From assembly GCA_036497785.1 (NCBI GenBank), contig DASXIW010000260.1:1-17351 (forward strand): 17,351 nucleotides of DNA, written 5' to 3'. Positions 14,859 through 17,351 of the stretch are shown here, in pieces. Position numbers and translations under genes: made by a program. The notes under the pieces are model-generated. The model was not told the DNA's origin. It ran no database searches and saw only the letters and a list, made by a program, of their open reading frames with translations. The number at the start of each line of letters is the position of its first letter. The first letter of the stretch is position 1. Source of the DNA: DASXIW01 sp036497785. Lineage in GTDB: Bacteria > Pseudomonadota > Alphaproteobacteria > Acetobacterales > Acetobacteraceae.

Positions 14859-15944
14859 TCAGTTGACGATGCGCGCGACGCCGCCGTGGCCGGAGGCTTC
14901 CGAGGCGATGCGCAGCGAAGTGTTGGGTACGCCGGCCACCAGCAGGGCGCGGGCGATGGCCTGGGCGCGGTCCCAGGCGAGCGGCAGCGCCGCGGATTGG
15001 GCCTCCGGATCGGTGGAGGTTGCGTCCCCATAGCCGATCACGGCGATGCTGCCGGGGCCGCGACGGGCGGCGAGGCCGCGCAGGGCGGAGAGCCCGGCGG
15101 TCGGCAGTTCCGCGGAGCCGGTGGCGAAGGCGATGGTGACGGGCGCACCGGGCACGACCGGCGCCGGCGGGGTGACGGTGGGCGGCGTGGGGGGCGGCGG
15201 GGTGGGTGCGGTGACGGCGGGGACCCCGCCAATGGTGGGGGATGGCGGAGGTGCCGCCGGGATGGGGGGTAATGGCGTGGTGCCGTCCGCCGTCGCGGTG
15301 GCAGGCGTGCCGCTGGTGCCGGGCGCGCTGGTGGTAGGCGTGCTGGTGGTAGGCGTGCCGCCAGTGGTGGGCGTGCTGCTGGCGGGCGTGACGGTAGCGG
15401 CCGAATTGGACGCGGCCGGGCTGGGCGCGGGGGCCGGCAGCGGCGTGGCGGCGACGGCGGCCACCGGCGCGGGCCGTGGCGGCTGCGGCGGGGCGGAGGC
15501 GGCGGGCAGCGAGGCGCTCATCGCCGAATCGGCGGCGCTGGCAGGCTGCGGCTGGGCTGGTGCGGGACGTGGGGTGCTGCTGGACGAGGTGGCCGGCAAA
15601 GGCGACAGGGAATCGGCGTATTGCGCATTGGCGCGATCGGCGACCAGCGCATTGGCGATGCGGCCGCGCGTGGCGGCATCGATGACGGCCGGCCTGTTGG
15701 GCACCGTGCCCAAGGAGGGGAACGGCGCGTCTGCATTGGGTGGCGGGGGGCGGTCCTGGTTGACGCGCCCCCCCTCGAGATCGTGCCACCAGTTGACCGG
15801 CGTGAGTTCGCCATTTTGCGAACAGCCCGTCAGAATCAGGCATATTGCGGCGCAGCACGACGCGGCGCGCGGCAGACCCGCCCGGTTGTGCCCTTGAACG
15901 CGCCTGGATGCACCTGTAACACGAAGCTTGCTTGCAGTTGACAT
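14859..15944 (-). CDS. Pro/Thr/Ala-rich lipoprotein with degenerate OmpA-like C-terminus
   Basis: A 361-residue predicted lipoprotein with lipobox LTGC (38-41), C41. The segment after it, PVNWWHDLEGGRVNQDRPPP (49-68) then PFPSLGTVPNRP, looks conserved; I recall similar text in Rhodospirillales OmpA-like proteins. Residues about 110-275 are a disordered linker rich in Pro, Ala, Thr and Ser, with short TPTT-type repeats. The end (about 277-361) resembles an OmpA domain: TIAFATGSAELP, AVIGYGDA and AWDRAQAIARALLVAGVP. It lacks the usual final NRRVEI-type helix and strand, so peptidoglycan binding is doubtful. A GGGAG run precedes ATG 15944. It is 50 bases upstream of alaC and may lead that operon; it is divergent from phaC. 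Confidence 0.8.
   Translation of the reverse strand: MSTASKLRVTGASRRVQGHNRAGLPRAASCCAAICLILTGCSQNGELTPVNWWHDLEGGRVNQDRPPPPNADAPFPSLGTVPNRPAVIDAATRGRIANALVADRANAQYADSLSPLPATSSSSTPRPAPAQPQPASAADSAMSASLPAASAPPQPPRPAPVAAVAATPLPAPAPSPAASNSAATVTPASSTPTTGGTPTTSTPTTSAPGTSGTPATATADGTTPLPPIPAAPPPSPTIGGVPAVTAPTPPPPTPPTVTPPAPVVPGAPVTIAFATGSAELPTAGLSALRGLAARRGPGSIAVIGYGDATSTDPEAQSAALPLAWDRAQAIARALLVAGVPNTSLRIASEASGHGGVARIVN
15325..15387 (-). repeat. Imperfect 15-bp tandem repeat in the lipoprotein linker
   Basis: Four units follow one another: 15325-15339 and 15340-15354 differ by one base (gcgctggtggtaggc / gtgctggtggtaggc), 15355-15372 is an 18-base variant, and 15373-15387 is a looser copy. On the coding strand they give the STPTT/GTPTT-like repeats in the linker. 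Units are multiples of three, so copy-number change would keep the frame. Confidence 0.75.
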
Positions 15945-16027
15945 AAGTCGGATCCGCTCCCGGCTTGCGCCGCATGTATCGATCGCACATGTAGCAGCCG
16001 GCGGGCACCGACGGAAAGGACGCCTGA

Positions 16028-17351
16028 ATGGCCGACGACAAGAAGCCGGGAACCGGGCATGCGCAGGAGGAAAAGCTGGAGGAAAAACTGGAGGCCGGTG
16101 CGTTCAAGCTGGCCGATCCGACCGAGATCGGCCGGTCCATGGCCGATATCGCCGAGCGGTCGCAGCGCATCGTGGGGGAATGGCTGCGGCGTCAGGCCGA
16201 GACCGGGCCGTCCAGCCCCGATCCGCTGAATATCGGCAGCGCGTTCATGGAAATGACCGCGAAGCTGATGGCCAATCCGGTCAAGCTGATGCAGGCGCAT
16301 CTGGGATTCTGGCAGGATTACATGTCGCTGTGGCAGAACACGGCGCGCCGGATGATGGGTATCGAGAGCACACCCGTGATCCAGGCCGATGAACGGGACC
16401 GGCGGTTCAAGGACGAGGCCTGGAAGGAAAACGAGGTCTTCGACTTCATCAAGCAGTCATACCTGCTATCCGCGCGCTTCGTGCAGGACGTGGTGACGCA
16501 TGTGGACGGGCTGGACCCGCAGACCGCGCGCAAGGTGGATTTTTATGCGCGCCAGTTCACCGACGCGATGAGCCCAAGCAATTTCCTGCTGACCAATCCG
16601 GAGGTGTTGCGCAAGACCGCCGAGACGGGAGGCGAGAACCTGATCCGGGGATTGAACAACCTGCTGGCGGATCTGGAACGCGGGCGCGGCAATCTGCGCA
16701 TCAAGATGACCGACGCGGACGCCTTCCGCATCGGCGAGAACATCGCGATGACGCCGGGCAAGGTGGTTTATCAGAACGCGCTGATGCAGCTGATCCAGTA
16801 TGCGCCGAGCACGGAGAAGGTGCTGAAGCGGCCGCTGCTGATCATTCCGCCCTGGATCAACAAATTCTACATACTTGACATGCGTGCGAAGAACAGCCTG
16901 GTGCGCTGGGCGGTGGCGCATGGCCATACCGTGTTCATGGTGAGCTGGGTGAATCCCGATGAGAGCCTCGCCGAGAAAGGCTTCGACGATTACATGCAGG
17001 AGGGCATCCTCAACGCGCTGACGGCGATCGAGGCGGCGACCGGTGAGCGGGAGGTGAACGCCATCGGCTATTGCCTGGGCGGGACTCTGCTGAGCGCCAC
17101 GCTGGCCTGGATGGCGGCACATCGCGACGAGCGGATCAAATCCGCAACGTTCTTCGTGACGATGACGGATTTTCACGAATCCGGCGAGCTGAACGTGTTC
17201 ATCGACGAGGAGCAGTTGAAGGCGCTGGAGGAGAAGATGCACCGGCGCGGCTTCCTGGATGGCAGCGAAATGGCGGCGACGTTCAACATGCTGCGGGCGA
17301 ACGACCTGATCTGGTCGTTCGTGGTGAACAACTATCTGCTCGGCAACGACC
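16028..17351 (+). CDS. phaC: Class I poly(3-hydroxyalkanoate) synthase, partial (3' end beyond the window)
   Basis: PhaC polymerises (R)-3-hydroxyacyl-CoA into storage polyester at the granule surface. About 441 codons are visible, and class I enzymes are usually around 580-620, so roughly a quarter is missing. The N-terminal domain has NPVKLMQAHLGFWQDYMSLW, FKDEAWKENEVFDFIKQSYL and SPSNFLLTNPEVL, all typical. Then come LLIIPPWINKFYILDM and the lipase-like box GYCLGG (347-352) with nucleophile C349. The catalytic Asp and His lie beyond the window. Shine-Dalgarno AAAGGA (16015-16020) is 7 bases before ATG 16028. It is divergent from the Pro-rich lipoprotein gene with only 83 bases between the two starts. 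Confidence 0.97.
   Translation, partial: MADDKKPGTGHAQEEKLEEKLEAGAFKLADPTEIGRSMADIAERSQRIVGEWLRRQAETGPSSPDPLNIGSAFMEMTAKLMANPVKLMQAHLGFWQDYMSLWQNTARRMMGIESTPVIQADERDRRFKDEAWKENEVFDFIKQSYLLSARFVQDVVTHVDGLDPQTARKVDFYARQFTDAMSPSNFLLTNPEVLRKTAETGGENLIRGLNNLLADLERGRGNLRIKMTDADAFRIGENIAMTPGKVVYQNALMQLIQYAPSTEKVLKRPLLIIPPWINKFYILDMRAKNSLVRWAVAHGHTVFMVSWVNPDESLAEKGFDDYMQEGILNALTAIEAATGEREVNAIGYCLGGTLLSATLAWMAAHRDERIKSATFFVTMTDFHESGELNVFIDEEQLKALEEKMHRRGFLDGSEMAATFNMLRANDLIWSFVVNNYLLGND

Noticed and set aside
15325..15387. CRISPR-like repeat array
   Set aside because: The units are 15-18 bases, directly adjacent with no spacers, and lie inside a coding linker. This is a coding tandem repeat.
16466..17242. 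258-residue minus-strand ORF
   Set aside because: It is antisense to phaC, whose reading frame with GYCLGG is unambiguous.

Overview
The window looks like a chromosomal segment of a GC-rich alphaproteobacterium, most likely Rhodospirillales and plausibly Acetobacteraceae. The clues are a recA promoter with alphaproteobacterial SOS boxes (GTTC-N7-GTTC), a DUF4170 protein, a tightly coupled alaC-hom-glpX-recJ run, and a class I PHA synthase. The family-level placement is inference, since no 16S rRNA or comparable marker is present.

Left part (1-4548, almost all on the minus strand): recA, truncated at its 3' end by the window edge, is preceded by a promoter that carries two perfect SOS boxes. 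Next come a DUF892/YciF-like ferritin-fold protein, bacterioferritin, an SDR oxidoreductase and an OmpA-type lipoprotein, each separated by spacers of about 300-350 bp. Two palindromic elements lie in those spacers, and one is a perfect 22-bp inverted repeat. Iron storage plus stress-type proteins give this part an oxidative or envelope stress flavour.

Middle part (4549-8703): a 548-bp spacer of visibly lower GC leads into the most unusual item, a plus-strand gene of about 2.2 kb (5097-7271). Its frames must be stitched together across five shifts and one in-frame TAG to give one protein. The stitched protein carries a MACPF (membrane-attack-complex/perforin) domain and a beta-rich C-terminal region, so it is a decayed or mis-sequenced pore-forming-protein gene. 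An intact threonine-aldolase-family gene follows. Beyond it is a short spacer with a third perfect SOS box, which has no recognisable target gene, and a consensus DnaA box.

Right part (8704-17351): a small lipoprotein, a DUF4170 protein and tRNA-Glu(UUC) precede, in map order, the minus-strand set recJ, glpX, hom and alaC. Transcription runs alaC -> hom -> glpX -> recJ, with ATGA overlaps or a 1-nt gap between genes. Upstream of alaC is a Pro/Thr/Ala-rich lipoprotein with a degenerate OmpA-like C-terminus. Divergent from it is phaC, class I poly(3-hydroxyalkanoate) synthase, cut by the window end. The right part is mostly housekeeping (aspartate-family amino acids, gluconeogenesis, DNA repair, carbon storage). 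The window holds no CRISPR array, transposase, rRNA or phage structural gene that I can recognise.
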